64,000 nucleotides of DNA. Source: Exserohilum rostratum. Lineage: Eukaryota; Ascomycota; Dothideomycetes; Pleosporales; Pleosporaceae. The notes beneath the pieces were generated by a model. It was given only the letters and a program-made list of their open reading frames with translations. It was not told the DNA's origin and searched no databases. Position 1 is the stretch's first letter. Every line of letters starts with the position of its first letter. The position numbers and the translations under genes were made by a program. The DNA is taken from positions 682,001-746,000 of the forward strand of contig CP111164.1 of assembly GCA_026367775.1 (NCBI GenBank). Direction: 5' to 3'. This document shows positions 8,304 through 21,516 of the stretch, in pieces.

Positions 8304-10937
8304 AGTGATTTTCAAAAGGAATACAAGATCTAATTGCTGGAGATGTAGACAAACACGCAAACATGTGCAAGTTTCAGTTGCACATTATAAGTCTATCTTC
8401 GTTTCTCGTATACCATAGGCCCCCATTTTCATCCTTCTTTTCTTTCGTGTCATAGCCTTTCCAAGCCACGTCCTGCTATCTTGGCCTGGGATCAGATAGT
8501 GTCGGTGTTCTACAGCCAGGCCACAATGATTGCCTAATGCTTCGCCCCTGGTAATACCAGAGTGGTTAGGAGATCAGGAGGCGTACAATCCAGCCATCCA
8601 TCCAAAGTCCTAGAACGCCTACACAAGGTCTTGGTATGATTCTATTGCCTGCCGTTGTGTCCGGCCTAATTTCATGCCAGGGCCATTCTCGATCACTAAC
8701 GGCCTCACGAGCAATCTGATAGGGGTCCAGTGGCGCGCCACACACGACGCAATTGGAGAATATGTGTCATCAGCTCTTGAGAGGCCGCTGGGGAATGACC
8801 ATATTACCGATTCGACAGTTCTGATTACACGTGAAAGTCTGTCTTGTTCGTATCGGGGCCCAATATGGTGCAAATACCGCAGTTCAGCTCTCGGTTTTGC
8901 GCCGTTGACTGGCGCAAGGGCGCAGCGAGGAGCCACGATAGGGCTGAGCATGTCTCAAAATAACGTCAAAATCTTCTCATGGAGGATTCGGTCTTCTATC
9001 CTGTGCACTCCTTCCTGTACCTTTCTGTCTGACCGGCGGAGACACATCTAGTAGCTCTAGGCAGATGCTTGAAAATTCCAGCTCTTGCTCCTGAATGTTC
9101 TCAAATATCCATTTAGAGGTCTAGTGCGCCATCCTCTGCCCACTTCCTTCTGCCTTATCACAGTAATCGCTAGTACTGTATAGTTGCGCATCTCAGCTTA
9201 AGGCGTCCCATCGATCTGGAAATCGGTTTGGTGGCCCCCACATGCCGGATCAGCTTACCTCTGCAGCCTTACCAATGACGTTGTTTGGCCGCCCACAAGG
9301 CGCTTACAGGAGAGGCTGAAGATATCGATCTCGGTGAGTGCCTGGAGAGCGGGTATGCAAGAAACATTGGGACGAGATCAGAACGAGCTGAAGGATTGAG
9401 ATCGAGAGCGTCTCTCAAAGGATCGGAGAATGCCGGATAAAGCAGGTAGACGGTTGATTGGTGGAAGACCATTCGCAACGGCTATATTCCGGCCTTACTG
9501 GTATTCTCAGCACGTCCACCGTAACATGAATCTGCAGCCTCGTCCCAGTCATGTGGTTTGCGGGCCGAAGCGCTCGCCATGCGCATATTTGTCATGTATG
9601 TCCCAATACTCTCCTAATGCATGGCGCTCAAAACGCACTGTCGCCTTGAAGTGATGGACGGGAGGATAGAGGAGAGCGGGTTCGGAATTCGTTGGCCTGA
9701 AGTGAAGGTCGTATCTGGTTGAAGCTTACAGCTTATTATGTAGTGAGTTCAGTATGGATTCCATGGATTCCTAGCATCTGTAGTACCATCCTCGTCAATA
9801 AGGGCTACTAATGTGACGACTGGGATGATGGATACTAATCCTCGCATACAGTGGGTTGGTAATCGTGGCAATGCATCGTACTACTGCTGGTTTGTCCGAT
9901 GTCTTGGATGCGGTCATCTCGGGATGACTGTAGAGTGCCATGGAAACGATGCCCGATGAGGGACCCCAGGAGGCACTTCTTCATCTGGGTGCGGTGCAGC
10001 CAGTGTGTGTCAGACAGCATGAAAGTTTGGCCGAGTGCATATTCGTACGGAGCCCGAGTGAGAAGGTTATTTAGCTGTGGGTCGCCATAGTGCATCCTTG
10101 ATCCTGTCGAGCCTACTGTGCCGCATACTGCGAGGTTATGAGCTACTCGCAGGGACCGTAATTAGTGCGCAGAGATACGAAGGGAGATACCGAGTACGAA
10201 CGCTCAAGCTTGCCCCTGGGCCTTGCGTCTTGTTACTTTTTCGGGTTTCGAGAGCAAACGTTGGGTAAGATTGCGTCGTGTCTGTCAGTCGGTGTCCAGG
10301 TAGTGGGGTAAAGACACGTGATTCTTGAATCACTAGTCGCATACCGACCAGCTGAATGGAGGAGCCAAGATGCCGATGTGCGTAAACAGTTGTCTGGACT
10401 TTTTCTTTTTTCGCAAACCACTCTTTGTTGAGATGCTGGGGCGAGATACACTGCATATGCCCGCTGATGAGGTCGCCGACCAGCGGTCAGCGCTATCGTT
10501 CGTTCAAGGCATGGAACCTCGTCTTGGGGGGGCCCAAGCCAGCCTCTATCGGAAACATCGGTGTTATTGTAAATTTGCGTTGGCAAGCAGGGCGTGTGTA
10601 AAGGATCAATGTTGTTCTTTGCATTCCGTGTGATCCGTGCAGCGCGCAATGCTTTCCTAATCCGGTTTACGGCGAATCGAGCACTGACTAGTAGTCAGCA
10701 ACGTTTCGCAAAACCACTCGCGAAAGGCAGTCTTTGGCGGTTAGTCCTCACGTGACCGTGAGTAAGCCTTATACTGGTACTCTTACTTTAGCATGTGGCA
10801 CCGCCGCTCCGCATAATGGTATATCTGTGCCATAGGACTTGAATCTGCTAGCATCGCTCATATATCAAGCACTCCATTCAACCCCAAGGCCGGAAATTCT
10901 GCCTAAATACAACAATACAATATATCAAGTGGAAAAG
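8304..10937. other. Gene-poor region with decayed coding-like tract
   Basis: No intact gene was recognised in 2.6 kb. Around 8500-9050 the minus strand shows protein-like segments in different frames separated by stops (for example REWPWHEIRPD), which suggests an old pseudogene. The rest (9.1-10.9 kb) holds only short unconvincing frames. Confidence 0.5.
8500..9000 (-). pseudogene. Possible decayed gene fragment upstream of type III PKS
   Basis: On the minus strand several protein-like stretches occur in shifting frames: LSRADDTYSPIASCVARHW in one frame and REWPWHEIRPDTTAGNRIIP in another, with stops between. The second segment loosely recalls the W-W-x-x-RPD region of fungal PRISE-like NAD(P)-dependent epimerases/reductases, but the similarity is short. 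If real, it is a broken enzyme gene next to the polyketide synthase. Confidence 0.2.
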
Positions 10938-11728
10938 ATGCCGCACCCAATTTCCCCAAGAAGCGATAGTACTGTGCTTAAAAAGTCTGGAAAACAGTGA
11001 GTAACCCATGCGGTTGACACTGTGATCAAAGCTGACCTGCCAGAAACATAGCTCAGAGTCTTGGTGCTTCTGATTCAAGAAGCGTTACTTCGGACGTTTT
11101 TTCTCGTCTGCCACGCGAGCTTCGTAACCGCATATATGTGTTCTGCCTCCAGGGAGCATATGACAATGAAGTCATTGTACGCCGCGCCGGTTTTGGTCAA
11201 CCTCACCGCTTCGCCCATCTTATCCGAGAGCCCTGTGGCCAATTTTCATACCAATGGGTCGAGGACCCTGCGTCAGCCTGCTTGAACACAAGGAGCATGG
11301 ATTATGATGTTGCGCGGGAGATGTTGGAGTGCTATTACTGGACACGTACCTTCAAGTTCGCTCATCATGAGCTTTGCCTGCTGGGTCCTTTTCTCCAGAC
11401 TGATGGCTTTGGTTTTGGAATGGTCCCGGCCCATTATGCGAGACGCTTGCAGATCCAGATTCAGCCTCTTTACTTGGCATTCCTGCTGCCAGACAAGCGG
11501 GCCTTCGAAGAACAGCAGTGCTGTAGAGCAATCGAGACGCTCAGCGCCATCCAGACTACACGAACTGAGGTTGCAATCGAAATCGACCTGTCACAAGGGT
11601 CACTGAGTGACGCTGACTATGAGCGATTTTCGGATGATGCCGCCAGGTTCACTGCCAAAGTAAAGAGTGTGATAGATGACCTAAAAGAGAGGGGTTTGCG
11701 CGTTACGTTAGCGGCGATAGGGTCCTAA
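10938..11728 (+). CDS. Fungal orphan protein with LPRELRNRIY motif
   Basis: Two exons (10938-10997 and 11057-11728) give 243 residues. The donor is GTGAGT and the acceptor CTCAG; only this acceptor keeps the frame that carries the motif RLPRELRNRIYVF at about residues 37-49. That motif is the N-terminal signature of a large, expanded group of Dothideomycete and Sordariomycete proteins of unknown function, distantly F-box-like in layout. The rest is mixed alpha/beta with a C-terminal helical, charged segment (FTAKVKSVIDDLKERGLRV). Function is unknown; members are often lineage-specific and poorly expressed. Confidence 0.65.
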
Positions 11729-12426
11729 ATTTGAATTGGACGTGGACAATCACTCTGGTCTCGCCAGAACTAGTCTACTACACCATTGTCGCCAGCGTGG
11801 CCAGACTTGGAGGCTACCTCTCTGGGTTATTCAAACCATGAGAGGTCCGCTACTGCAACAAGTGCTGCTGGGTTGATACTTTCTTCTGGATAGAGAAGAT
11901 GTCAAAGTGAAGAAGTGATGCGACTATCACCTTCGACATCGACAGTTCACCAGAGAAGACGACCAACCAGCCGATGCCAACAGTAAACTGTCCCTCCTGT
12001 CTACATGCATCGCAGTCGTCAGATGTTGCAATATCGAGAATGGCAACCTGATTGGTGCATGCAGTACTACAAGTTCGACGTAGAAGCGGCTAGGGCGCTA
12101 GGAGACTCCTGTTATGGACTGATTGCTTGGATAAACAAAGAGTTTATCCAAGAAGTTCCAACATGGTGCTTCGTGTACCTGGTCCTTCTATTCGAGTCGA
12201 AGCCAGTGGTTGGGAGCTGGACATTCTGCTCCTGTTATCTCTGGGCGTGATCATGGTCCCCATCTTGTTGGGCCTCTACAGGCACTGATACCAGTTTCAA
12301 ATGAGAATTCGGTAGCGAGTTCTCTTTCGAGATATGGTGAGAAAGCAAGCTGCCGTAGAGTATTTGGCTGTGAAAATGCAGAAGGCGCTCTGAATTGCTA
12401 CTTTGTATTGGTATAGATCACGAAAG
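11729..12426. other. Intergenic, no gene seen
   Basis: Between the LPRELRNRIY protein and the J-protein 3' end. Short frames at 12005-12416 show no family features and no splice logic. Confidence 0.55.
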
Positions 12427-13584
12427 TTACTTTGTTCCATGCGCGCCGTGCGGTGCGCCGGTCCTTCTCCTCATCATGACTTCTCCCATTGCATTTCTAA
12501 CCTCCCTCTCTTGATGCACCACGTTCTGCACCATATATTTCTTTAATGCATCCCTTAGCTCGCTCTTGGCTTTCTCATTTTCCCTATACGGTATGCTTTC
12601 CAACTCCAGAAGCCTGTTCGCATCTTTGTTGCTCTCAGTGACGAACGCCGCAAGACGGTCGAGCTGCTTGTGCCTTGTCTCTTCGGTGTCTTCAGAGGCC
12701 TTGGCAGATTGTTGCGGGTCGCTACGATAAAGTGGCATCAGGAGAGCAAGGAACTGCGCCAGAGAGATGGATGCTTTTTTGATGATAGTGAGGACCTGGA
12801 ACGGCAGATATGCAGGCCGGATATTGGTTGATGTAAGGAGCGGGTTCAGGTATTTGGAGAGAATCGCAGGGTGATCTGGACGCATAGCGGTACGCACTTC
12901 AAAAGTCGCAACAGCAAGAAGGCCTAGGTAGCGCCAATACGAGCCGGTAGTTTGAAGGCGAAGGGCGCTTGCGCCGATCAACATGATGAGCAGAACGAAG
13001 TAAACCATACCCGCAGACTTTAGCGCTTCGGTGATGTAATCCTTGACCGTCAAGCAGTGCTGGCACTGTGCGATGATGCTCGGACCAAAGCGATCGTATG
13101 CGAAGCGCTTTGCAGGGTCTAGAAGTATGTCCCTTGAGTGCTTCAAATGCACGTAGTAGTTGTTGGCGAGCTCCTTGTCCACATTGGGTCCTATTTTGTC
13201 CGGGTGATACTTGATCGTCAATCTCCTGAACCGCGTGTTGATTCCACTCTCGTCAACATCTATGGGCACGCCGAGGTCGCGGTATACGTTGCTCGAACGT
13301 TGCAGGTTGTAATCAGTTTCGTAGATGGTGAAAGCAAAGTATGCTGCGTAGATGGCGATAAGAATATTGCGACGATGCTTGATGAATCGTGGAGTGCCGG
13401 GCATAGGCTTAGGGTCACCGGCGCGAATGAAGATGCCATAAAGGATTGTTTGCACCCATCCTGCTCCCTGTGTCGCGTTAGATTACGTTCATTCGGGGTC
13501 TGGGACTGCACTGACAATGGGTATGAGAAACTGCCACACAATCAAGGGTATTAAAGCATCGAGCGATATATTTGCCGTGGCCAT
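12427..13584 (-). CDS. Membrane-bound DnaJ-domain protein (ER J-protein, Erj5-like)
   Basis: Two exons (13584-13516, 13467-12427) give 369 residues. Exon 1 encodes a hydrophobic N-terminus (ALIPLIVWQFLIPI) that continues as GAGWVQTILYGIFIRAG; a second membrane helix lies at about 57-72. The J domain spans roughly 83-150 with the Hsp70-activating HPD at 111-113 in IKYHPDKIG and a downstream KRFAYDRFG. Two further hydrophobic segments follow (about 170-210), then a charged coiled tail. This layout matches fungal membrane-associated J-proteins that recruit an Hsp70, probably Kar2/BiP in the ER. The intron donor is GTCAGT, slightly off consensus, but frame and hydrophobic continuity support it. 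ER rather than mitochondrial location is inference. Confidence 0.85.
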
Positions 13585-14262
13585 CGTCGACTACAGGTGG
13601 GGTAACCTGGAGAAGTGAGGACAGCAGCAGCGCATACAAGAAGGAAAGCCAAGTGGCATTGGCGGAAATCGGAACGGTTCCGAGTCAGGCCTCTGGGAGG
13701 CACGTGCGGGATTGCCAACCTCACACGTCAAATCGACAACGAATAGCAATACCTGAATCGACTAAGGAAATGTGCTATTAAAACGAAGCTTCAACTTTGA
13801 AAATTATAATCATAAGATTTCATTTATATCTTTACGTAACCTTTCATGATCCATTCCCGATTCGCACAACAAAGTCGTGAATGTTCATTGACGTTGCGAG
13901 GCGATTTACTCACATCTCATTGACTATATCACAAAAGCAAAAGTAATGACAGGATTCAGTAGAAAAATCATAGATATTCAATTGGGTATGCGACGTCTTG
14001 TCGACCTATGGTATAATGCGATGCAATTGCTGCAAAAACAATTAAAATAAAAAAGCATACATGTTCCCAAGCACATGGCTCAACATTCTCAGTAACAAAT
14101 CCCACAGGCCCGGATCGGTTGGCGTCTCAGCGCCGGGTATATTTCCCACCAGACATAAATGCATACATGAATCGGCTTGCCGATGTCATAGCGCACGCAC
14201 TGCGCTCATTCGCAACTTTTGCGACCAGCGCTCACATACATGCTTTAGCAAAAAATGAGACT
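13585..14262. other. Intergenic between J-protein promoter and transporter 3' end
   Basis: AT-rich 3' flank of the sugar transporter and 5' flank of the J-protein gene. No coding evidence was seen. Confidence 0.6.
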
Positions 14263-15955
14263 TTACATCTGTGCACCAGCCTGGGGCATGAGCTCCTCAT
14301 CCTGCTGGCGCTTCTCCTTGAAGGAACCAGCGGCAGATCGGTTCTCGACGTCACTGTCGGAAATGTCGTACTGGCGGACGGCCTCGGCAATTTGAGCCTC
14401 GTCCATCTTGGGCAACTGCTTGGCGGCATGGACATAGCTGATCTTCTCAGTGAAACCCTTGGCGAAGATGAGGTCAATCTCTTCGAGGGAGCGTCCAGCA
14501 GTCTCGGGGTAGAAGAAGTAGATGACGGGAATAAAGGAGGCGTTGAGGACAGCGAAGAAGAGGTAGGTGCCCCATCCGATGCTGGAGATGAGCACAGGAG
14601 TGATCATGACAATGAAGAAGTTCCACAACCAGTTGTTGATGGTGGAGAAAGCGTTGGCCTTCTGGCGAGTCTTGAGAGGGTTGATCTCAGCCGGGTACAA
14701 CCAGGGCAGAGGTAGCCAAGTGACACCGAAGAAGGCAATGTAAGTGAAGAGACCGACGGCGGCTCCGGGCGCAGAGACGGTCTTGTCGATCAGACAAGCG
14801 AAGGTCAGAACCATGGAAAGCATCTGGCCAACGGTACCGATGAGGTAAAGCTTTCGGCGACCGACGCGCTCAACGAAGAAGAATGATGTAGCAGCGAACG
14901 CGGCGTAAACAATCATGTTGACACCACCCAAGAGAAGGGCAAGGTTGTGGGTGGTACCCAGAGCGTCCTGGCAGAGAATGGGGAAGTAGTAAATGACGGC
15001 GTTGCAACCAGACAGTTGTTGCATGAATTGTCCAGAAGCACCGAGAAGAGCACGGCGGAAGTGTTGAGTCTTTCCGCCAGTGAGAAGAGCCTTGGTAGGG
15101 ACCTTGCCACCGCCACCAGAAGCATTGACTGCGTCGCGGATGACTTGCATCTGAACAAGAACCTCGGGGTCGTCACGAGGGACACCGTTCAAACCAGCCA
15201 ATACAGTCGCAGCTTCATCTTCGTGGTGGTGGTTGAGCAGCCATCGAGGAGACTCGGGGAGGGAGATCATCATGACGATGACAACGAGGGCGAAAACACA
15301 CTGGAAAGCAATGGGGAATCGCCATGTGAAGTCGTCGGGGCCATAGAGACAGCCGTAGTCAATCCAGTAGGCAATGAGCGTGCCAATGGCAACCATGGAG
15401 CCTTCGATACAGATGACTTTTCCGCGGTTCTTAGCCTTGCAGCACCTAGTTGACAATCAGTATATGGATAAAGCATGTATGATCCGGGGAAAAGGAAACT
15501 TACTCGGCCTGGTAGGTAGGGATGGTCGAAGTGTTGATACCGTTGCCAACACCAGTGATGCATCGTCCGACGATGAACTGGGCAGTGGCACCGCCGTTGG
15601 GAGGAACGCAGGCGATTTGGATAATGACACCGATAATCATGACAAAAGCACCAAGGAAGATGCTCTTGCGACGACCAAGCTTGTCTCCGAAGATGAAGAT
15701 GAAGCAAGCACCAAGGAAACAACCGACGGCGTAGATGGAGACGACGAAACCCTCGTAGGTAGAGTCACCCTTGACCTGGGGGAAGGCGCTCTGGAAAGCA
15801 GGGGCAGAGATGATTCCACTCATGACACCCTGATCGTAACCGAAGAGAAGGAAGTCTGTGACGGCGACAATGGTGACGAGGACCTGGAGCATCCTACCGG
15901 ACTGCCCCCAGTAGGTGGGCACACCATCTGCGCTCTCTTTGATACGTGGCGGCAT
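14263..15955 (-). CDS. MFS sugar (hexose-type) transporter
   Basis: Two exons (15955-15504, 15445-14263) give 544 residues. Twelve membrane helices can be traced. Sugar-porter signatures are present: GDKLGRRKS after helix 2, a PESPRWLL motif at about 214, QQLSGCNAVIYY at about 293-304, VERVGRRK at 342 and PETAGRSLEEID at about 464-475. The start MPPRIKES precedes a short cytosolic arm and the FGYDQGVMSG motif of helix 1. The C-terminal tail is acidic and polar. The protein is expected to carry hexoses or a related polyol/sugar by proton symport at the plasma membrane; the substrate is not evident. The intron has a GTAAGT donor and rejoins GAG at the conserved PTYQAE-C site. The 5' flank is unusually long and gene-free, which may point to complex regulation. 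Confidence 0.93.
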
Positions 15956-18900
15956 GTTTGCAGTGTGTCGATGCAAAGCAAAGCTGGAGTGAAGTGAGGA
16001 GATGCTGGGGAGAGAGCAACGTGGGGAGAGGGTAGAGGCTTTAAATGATGATCCCCAGTAGCAGTACCAGGGTCTTCGGCAAAAGCATGTGCAGCGTGTA
16101 GGTATTGGTCCACTTTTAAGATGCGCTACCAAGATGCTGTCTGACGCGTGGAGTAGACTAGATAACAGTTTTTTTCCAACATCTTGGCCTTGGCTGGTGT
16201 TGTAATAACGCGAGAAGCCGTGCAGCTGGCGGGAGAGGCGCAAATAAACTGTGGAGATGCAACGAGCCTAACAGGGTCCGTGAGTGGAGCCCGCCCATCT
16301 TGGGGCCAATCTTGGAGAAGAGGGGAGGACGCTTGCGGTGCAACAAGCGCGCTCGGCACAGGCTGCCTGGGGCCTTGGCCGTGAGGTCGCCTCCACATTA
16401 CGTCACGGGCGCAAGCATCGGGAGGGTTTTTGAGTAAGAGCAGAGCGAGCAAAACACGGCACTCGACATACGGCCAGCAGCGGGCGGGCGAAGAAGCGGT
16501 TTTGGGCCTGCTCGCCCGCGCCCAGTCGCTGCCAATGCGCAGTGTGACCATAGAGTCGCAGCGGAGCACATGAGAAATAGAGTGCCATGTCACCATGATG
16601 GCAGCGCTGCAGGGACGGCAGGCGTTCGTCAGCTGCAGTTCACTTCAGTCAAGTCCATGGGCCAGGGCCAAGGGCCTGCGTATGCGTGCTACATACAGAC
16701 CTCGGGCAACATGCCGCTGGAAGGGCAGGCGACAGGCTTCGGAATAGCGTCCTGAGATTTCTGCAGCGGGGGACAACTGCCATCCCAACACGAGCGGGCG
16801 TGACGTCACGTACCGGCGAGGTAGCGCCATCGATGCAGGGTCTGACCAACCGTGCGCATGCGGCTCTGCAGCTTCTTCAGCTTGGCCGCAGATCTTGACT
16901 AACAAGGTGCTTGGGTGTGGAGCTTGAACGCACCGTGGCTGCAACGGTGACGAGGTTGCCCGTGATGGGCGGGTGCCCTACCCAAGACGTGTGACAGAGA
17001 CTGCAGCACCACGCCCGCCGCACCTCGGGCAGAATTGCTGCGGTGACGATTGCCGGCCGGGAAGTCCTGATTCGGCTACTGGCGACGCTCATGCTCATGT
17101 TTTTCCGACCCCAGACTTTGCCTTGCACCCCGATCTGCCGTGCTGACCCAGCCCGCGCTGCTGTGCCGCACCCATCGTGCCAGTGCTGAGACGACGTGTG
17201 CAGTCGTCGCCCGCCAGCAGCGACGGCATGGCGCTCTTCCTGCCAATGCAGGATAAGTTGCCAATGCCAAATGCTTAGCATTCGGAGAGGTTCGTGCGGA
17301 TCAGTTTGCGGTTGAGCCTCTCGGGTCAGCGGTTCGCACGTCTTAGCGTGGAGATGAGGCTCTCAGCCAGCGCTGATCCGGACATCCCAAAACAGGAAGG
17401 CCCGGCCTCGGTTGGCGCGCTCACCTCGCCCTCCACCGTCGCGGTCGTGCCTTCCACCTGCCGCACGCACCCAGGGCAGGCACGCTGCACATGCAGATGC
17501 AGACACGAACGCAGCCGCGACCGACACACATGCCAGAACGGCAGCAGCAACCCCAAACAAACAACGCATGTGACACAGTGGCAGCACCACTGCATCTACC
17601 ATCGTCGCCTGCCTACTTGGGCCTACTCACCCCGTCTTCCCCGCGACCCGACAAACCAAAAACCACATGCCGATCTCTCCAGTTCCCCATTCCTCCGCCC
17701 CAACAACAGCAATTTCCCCCAAGAATACCACTCCCACGGAAAACACGGCTCCCACATCGCCTCCAAAAGCCGCCCATTTCTGCCGTTTCGGTGCACGCTA
17801 CACCGCGTCGTCGCACGTGTTCCTGCCAAGCAGCACACCCTCCTCCATGCTGCCACCGGGACTGCAGTTAATGTCGGCCTTTCCCCCTTATGCACATGCC
17901 CTACTGATAATCACAATCATACCCACTTTTCGTACACGACACCGCCAGCCGCCTCCTTAGACTTCAGGGTTCCTTCAACCGCCCGCCAATTACTATCGCA
18001 CCAGGTATCGCGCAGCCAATCCTCTCCACCCACTCGCGTGCTGTGATTCCACTTGGGTGCCGTTGAGAAACCTTCCACCTGGAAGCTGGAACTGGGGAAA
18101 ACGGCTATGATCGTAGTCGAATACCCCGTTTGTCGTCTATCTCTGCAAATCTTCTACCTCTGGTGGCCCTGCTTGACGCGCAGGCTATTCCATGCTAATA
18201 GCTCCACCCCAGTGCCCGTACTAGAGTACGCTTACGGCGCTGCCGCTGAGCCGCATGTGCGCGGTCCATTCGCCATGCCCAACCCAATCTCCGACTCTTC
18301 ACGGGCTCACCCTATTCGTTCCCTCCCAAGCCCAGCCCCCGGTTCCCAAGACAATGCCAAAGTCCGATAAACCCATCAGAAGGACAGAGCCTCATGTGTG
18401 GAGCACCCACATTCCCCACATCTTACTCCTCTCGTAGTCATGTGTCCCACCATCTCACCCCCCAACTTTACAAGCTCCACTATGCACGCAGGCCTCCGTC
18501 CTAACCGAACAACGGCACACCGACATGAGGCCGCCAACTCTTGTGTTTGAGGGTCTATCCGTCCCCCGTGTTCCCCTTGGCTATTTGTCCATCTACATAC
18601 TTCGTTAACCTGCTAAGGGGCCGCCTCCCCTTTATTGCTAACAGACTCCCACTTTCTCCAAGCTTGCTGTAACCACTGTTCCCTCTTCCCATCCACACAA
18701 CAGTCTTCACATACATTTCAATCAGCTTTCACTACTAAAACATTCGTCCTTGTTCTTCATTTCGGATATTGAAGAATCATATTTTTGGTTCCATGGCTGC
18801 CTAGTCACACATGATGTTCAGTTGGACCACTATCATCCTATTGGAACTCCACACTTACCCGTCAGTGTCACCATGGCTAAACGCTCTGCATGTGGAGCAG

Positions 18901-20129
18901 TCTGGTCATCGCGTCTATGTCGCTAGTTTCTTGCTCGCTTGCAACTAGCATTTGCCGTAATGGACTGCTGGGTCTGGCAGTGGCCCGGATCATCGCTCCC
19001 CACGAGCCCGTCACTGTGGACAGTGGCAAAGGTGGATCTCGGGTTGCATTTGAGTTTGCAACTGTGGAGGACTTCCCTCAAATCATAAGACCCGGGTCCC
19101 AGGGCCGTTCCTTCAAAGGATCCACTAACGGTTGATATTAGGTCGGTAACTCGGAAGCGTTTCAATTTGGCTGTCGCTCCTTGCCAACTTTTTTGCACTT
19201 TGTGCCATCTTTCTGTTTCTTCGTTTTCTTGGAAATCTAAAAAAAAATTAATCCTTTACAAGATACTGACGTCGAAAACAGTTCTTAATGAGCATGAAGC
19301 TGAACAGACATTCTATTTTTCGTTCTCAGGTTTGGATCAATTTTGACACTGATCGTACTTGTAGTGATGATTTGATCCTCTCGACAGAGTCTCAGTCTTC
19401 TGTGGTACTTCCACTAACACCAAGGCCCGTCTTTATCCTTCATTCTCTACGCTTGCGTCAGGATCAACATTGTTACAGTCAACATATTCTCGCTCTGTCT
19501 GTTTGTCTGAGCGTACCCAATGCATCGGGCCATCGATTGCATAGATTCAACCTTGGTCGCTTGCTCGCAGAACCCCCATGCACAAAGTCCTCGCATCAGG
19601 TATTCCGAGTCTCGGGGACGTGTATCAGCATCAATTGGAGCTTACTATGCCAAAAACAAGTTGTCAGCCTGGGACTCCGCATTGGTATTAATCTTTGCAG
19701 GTAGATTCATTCGCGGGATCAACACAGTTTGTCCACAGTCTAACTCGTGTTGGCATATGACAGTTTTTTCTTTCACGCTAACATTTCATAGCTCTAACGA
19801 GAATACCTTGGCTATACGTCTCCACTTGTTCAATCAATGCGGTATTTGGGCAGGGCAATACACCTCAAGTTTATGGATGAAATTACGGTGGCCAAGCGTA
19901 CAAGAGCTCTTTTATATCCTCCTAGGTCCTGTCGTCAACATTTCTATATCAAACGTCACATGTTATTGTAAGGCTTTGACTTTATAGTTCACCTGAAGAC
20001 AAGATACGCCGGATCGCTATTTCATCTTTTGCGAACATGACGCTGCTTAGACGATTGCAGTCAAATTGGGCTATTGGTGGTTAGCGCTTACAGCATGTCC
20101 ATGCTACCACGCCTATGGCCTTGCGGTGT

Positions 20130-21516
20130 CACGTGTTACTTGCTTAGGTCATCAACTTTCATATCTATGCAAGATACACTGTGTATTTCTGTATACATAT
20201 AGACTGCTAATGCGAAAAAGGCAAAGGCATATCATAATCAACCCGTAACTATGTCGTGCACACACACCCCCCACAACGATCCAAACAAGTGACAGCATCT
20301 CATCCCCACACTCCAAACTCACGCACTTACACTTTGTTATACCCCACCCGTCAAATCTCATCTATAAACAGAGTACGTAGTGACACACACTTTAGCGCCT
20401 TGGCACATCTCTCTTGCAGGCTGATCCACATTGTACCTCGTGCTACCTACACACGAGTCAAGGCTTGTTGTTACTACACCACCACGATTAACAGCCACCA
20501 CCCACCTACTACTCATATCGCCGATTTCTCCCGAAGGCGCCGTCTCACACTGCCCCTCGTGCTTCCCTTTTCTTTCCGAAATATCCCGCAGCGGCAGCCA
20601 GCAAGAGTCAAGCAACTAGTAAGTACCTGTTAGACTAAGGCGCCACAGGGGTAAAAAAAACGGTTGGACGAGAGAGAAAGATCAAAAAAAAATATGGCCA
20701 CGTGAGTATGGGGTGTGGGAAACTTTAAATTCTATTCTACGCGATTCAGGAACAGCTTCTTTTTCTTTATCGTAAAATGCGAACGTCGATTTGTTCGATT
20801 GAACTACTAATTAGGTTCTAAGAAGCTTCGTTTGATAGATATGCTTTGTGCCCCACGTGTTCGTCGCACATGGTAAACTTGTATGTAAAAAGGTTAATTT
20901 TACCTTTGTACACACCTGCGATTCATATACACATTTCAGCTCCTACAGACTCAGATAGTAATAGAAATTCAGACGGAGAAAATAACAGAGCAAAGCTGAA
21001 AAAAAAACGAAGAATAAGGGGACGAATAAAAGACCCTGGACTACTTTAGTTTATTGGACCCTGAAAACGTGTTTAGTCTGCGGACTTTTTTAACCTTTTT
21101 AAACTTTCGCCTACAATTGGTGGTGTTGGGTTTTCGGGCTGTGGCATGAACTACTCGATTGGCGGGTTTGCCCCCAAGGCACCAGTCGTCTGCCCGCGCG
21201 CGTGACTGCGTTTCTGGGGGAGGCGGGGGCGGGTGTGGCTGGTTTTAGGTACCCGAGTGGCAGACCCTGAGGAAGTAGGCGTAGTTCTAGATATGGACTG
21301 TGATAAGGAAAAGGTGTGGATGGCTAGGGCGGCTCTCGATCTGTTGGTGCGTGTATAGATCTGCGATCGTGGTTTCAACACATGAATGTGGAGTATGGTA
21401 TATTTGGAAGGAGCTGGGGGATTCCTTTGTTTACAAACGACCCCGTGTACCTGGTAAGGGGCTCACAAATTGTGGTATTTGACAAATTGTCACGTGGGTG
21501 AAGTACATATCACGTG
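20130..21516. promoter_or_regulatory. Cluster of CACGTG palindromes
   Basis: CACGTG occurs at 20130, 20699, 20854, 21491 and 21511. The last two sit in identical CACGTGGGT words exactly 20 bases apart. This is the binding core of bHLH factors (Pho4, Cbf1 and relatives; CACGTGGG is the strong Pho4 form). One site per ~4 kb is expected by chance, so the density is notable. The target gene is unclear. Confidence 0.35.

Noticed and set aside
14119..14715. 198-codon plus-strand frame opposite the sugar transporter
   Set aside because: Shadow of the transporter's codon bias; no motif of its own.
17294..18046. 250-codon plus-strand frame in the gene-free region
   Set aside because: Pro/His/Ser/Thr-rich translation of a C-rich tract that is open in several frames at once; no domain or splice logic.
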